Assembly: GCA_049644265.1 (NCBI GenBank)
Contig: JBARRO010000003.1
Location: 1-23,826 of the forward strand
Direction: 5' to 3'
Source of the DNA: JBARRO01 sp049644265
GTDB taxonomy: Bacteria; Bacteroidota; Ignavibacteria; UBA10030
Length of the DNA: 23,826 bases
This document shows positions 23,073-23,826 of this stretch, in pieces. Numbering within the stretch: the stretch's first letter is position 1; every line of letters begins with the position of its first letter. The translations under genes and the position numbers were made by a program. The notes beneath the pieces were generated by a model, which ran no database searches, was not told the DNA's origin, and worked only from the letters and a program-made list of their open reading frames with translations.

Positions 23073-23826
23073 TTATCCCTTTCCCTTTTTCGAGCCTGCG
23101 ATCTTCTTCGTGACAGTCTTGTACAGGACAAGACTCGTGGGAAGCTTGACATTCTGAATGGTAAACTCCTCTTTCCTGCGGATATTCTCCAATGTAAGCT
23201 CGAGTGCTTTTCTTCCAAGCTCGGCGGTCGGCTGATGCACATAGCTCAGGGGCGGAGACAGAAATTTATTCATTTCCCCCCCTCCGAAACAAATCAAGTC
23301 CACATCGTCGGGAATCTTCATCCCCAACTCCTCCACGGCTCTGTAGACGCCGAGGGCGACCGGGTAGGTCACCGCAAAGATGCACTCGGGAAGAGAGCCG
23401 GATTCGTAGAGACTCATGAATCCTCTGTATCCGTCGCTTTCGCTGAATCCACCACGAACCGACCATGCGGGATTGATGGGGAGCCCGTATTGCTTCATTG
23501 CGGCCTCGAACCCCCGGTTGCGCTCCTTCCCGATGCTCGTAAACTGGTATCCCCCCAGATGCGCAATCTTCTTGTAACCGATATTGATCGCCTGTTCCGT
23601 GGCGGAAAACGCTCCGCCCTGGTCATCCGCGACAACGGTGTTGAATCCATTCATCTTGACGACGCGGTCCATGAAAGTCAACGGAATCCCCAGCTTTCGC
23701 ACCTTTTGAAATATCGCGAAGTTCTTCGTCTCCTCGGAGACCGAGACAATCAGCCCGTCCACCCTCATGGAAAGCAGAGTTTCCACATGACGTATCTCCC
23801 GTGCGGAATTTTCCTGCGAAACGGTC
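23073..23826 (-). CDS. LacI-family transcriptional regulator (partial, N-terminus beyond the window)
   Basis: The effector-binding domain of a LacI/GalR-type regulator. The frame stays open to the right edge (reading TVSQENSAREIRHVETLL at the border), so the helix-turn-helix and the start of the domain are outside the window. The GTG at 23786 is internal, not the true start. About 251 residues are visible: RVDGLIVSVSEET, FMDRVV, VVADDQGGAFSATEQAINIGYKKIAHLGG, then SYVHQPTAELGRKALEL and the typical end LPTSLVLYKTV, followed by a lysine-rich tail. It lies directly upstream of the TonB receptor in the same direction and probably controls it through the palindrome at 22907-22918. Family is certain; effector unknown. 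Confidence 0.93.
   Translation of the reverse strand, partial: TVSQENSAREIRHVETLLSMRVDGLIVSVSEETKNFAIFQKVRKLGIPLTFMDRVVKMNGFNTVVADDQGGAFSATEQAINIGYKKIAHLGGYQFTSIGKERNRGFEAAMKQYGLPINPAWSVRGGFSESDGYRGFMSLYESGSLPECIFAVTYPVALGVYRAVEELGMKIPDDVDLICFGGGEMNKFLSPPLSYVHQPTAELGRKALELTLENIRRKEEFTIQNVKLPTSLVLYKTVTKKIAGSKKGKG

Overview
The window reads as an accessory polysaccharide and uronic-acid utilisation locus from a Bacteroidota-related bacterium, most likely of the Ignavibacteria or a neighbouring lineage. The reasons are two secreted proteins ending in type IX secretion (T9SS) sorting domains of the 'NYPNPFNP' type, a large TonB-dependent receptor with an N-terminal carboxypeptidase-regulatory-like domain, and LacI-type regulators beside glycan genes. 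No rRNA, tRNA, CRISPR array, transposase or phage gene was seen. The lineage is an inference from protein style, not from a marker gene.

Every convincing gene is on the minus strand, so transcription runs from high to low coordinates. Right end: a LacI-family regulator cut by the window edge (to 23826), then a TonB-dependent receptor (19886-22879) preceded by a perfect LacI-like palindrome, a secreted beta-helix protein of unknown role (18099-19805) and a PL9 pectate-lyase-like enzyme (16449-17966), the last two with T9SS tails. Middle: a GntR-LacI hybrid regulator (15202-16323) with a near-consensus promoter overlapped by two fused palindromes, translationally coupled to kduD, followed by a GH88 unsaturated uronyl hydrolase. 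Then come an ACS-family MFS transporter, an SDR resembling D-mannonate oxidoreductase, a PdxB-like dehydrogenase overlapping a LarA-family nickel racemase/epimerase, and a PfkB kinase. Left: 6-phosphogluconate dehydrogenase, a second PfkB kinase, a PL38/PF05426-type lyase, a GH2 beta-glucuronidase/beta-galactosidase, and kduI cut by the left edge.

The genes form a coherent path. Surface lyases cut a uronate polymer, the TonB receptor imports oligomers, exported PL38, GH88 and GH2 enzymes reduce them to monomers, and the MFS carrier moves uronates into the cytoplasm. The unsaturated unit goes through KduI, KduD and a KDG kinase to KDPG. The most interesting idea is a second branch for saturated uronates: fructuronate to D-mannonate (SDR), D-mannonate to D-gluconate (the LarA homologue acting as a 2-epimerase), gluconate to 6-phosphogluconate (one of the two PfkB kinases), then Gnd into the pentose phosphate pathway. 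This would explain why gnd, two kinases and a LarA homologue sit together in a uronate locus. KDPG aldolase, uronate isomerase and SusD are not in the window.

No gap between genes exceeds 200 bases. The larger gaps (7058-7236, 10764-10928, 13055-13240, 22880-23072) hold inverted repeats, short tandem repeats or a putative operator, and no missed gene was seen in them.
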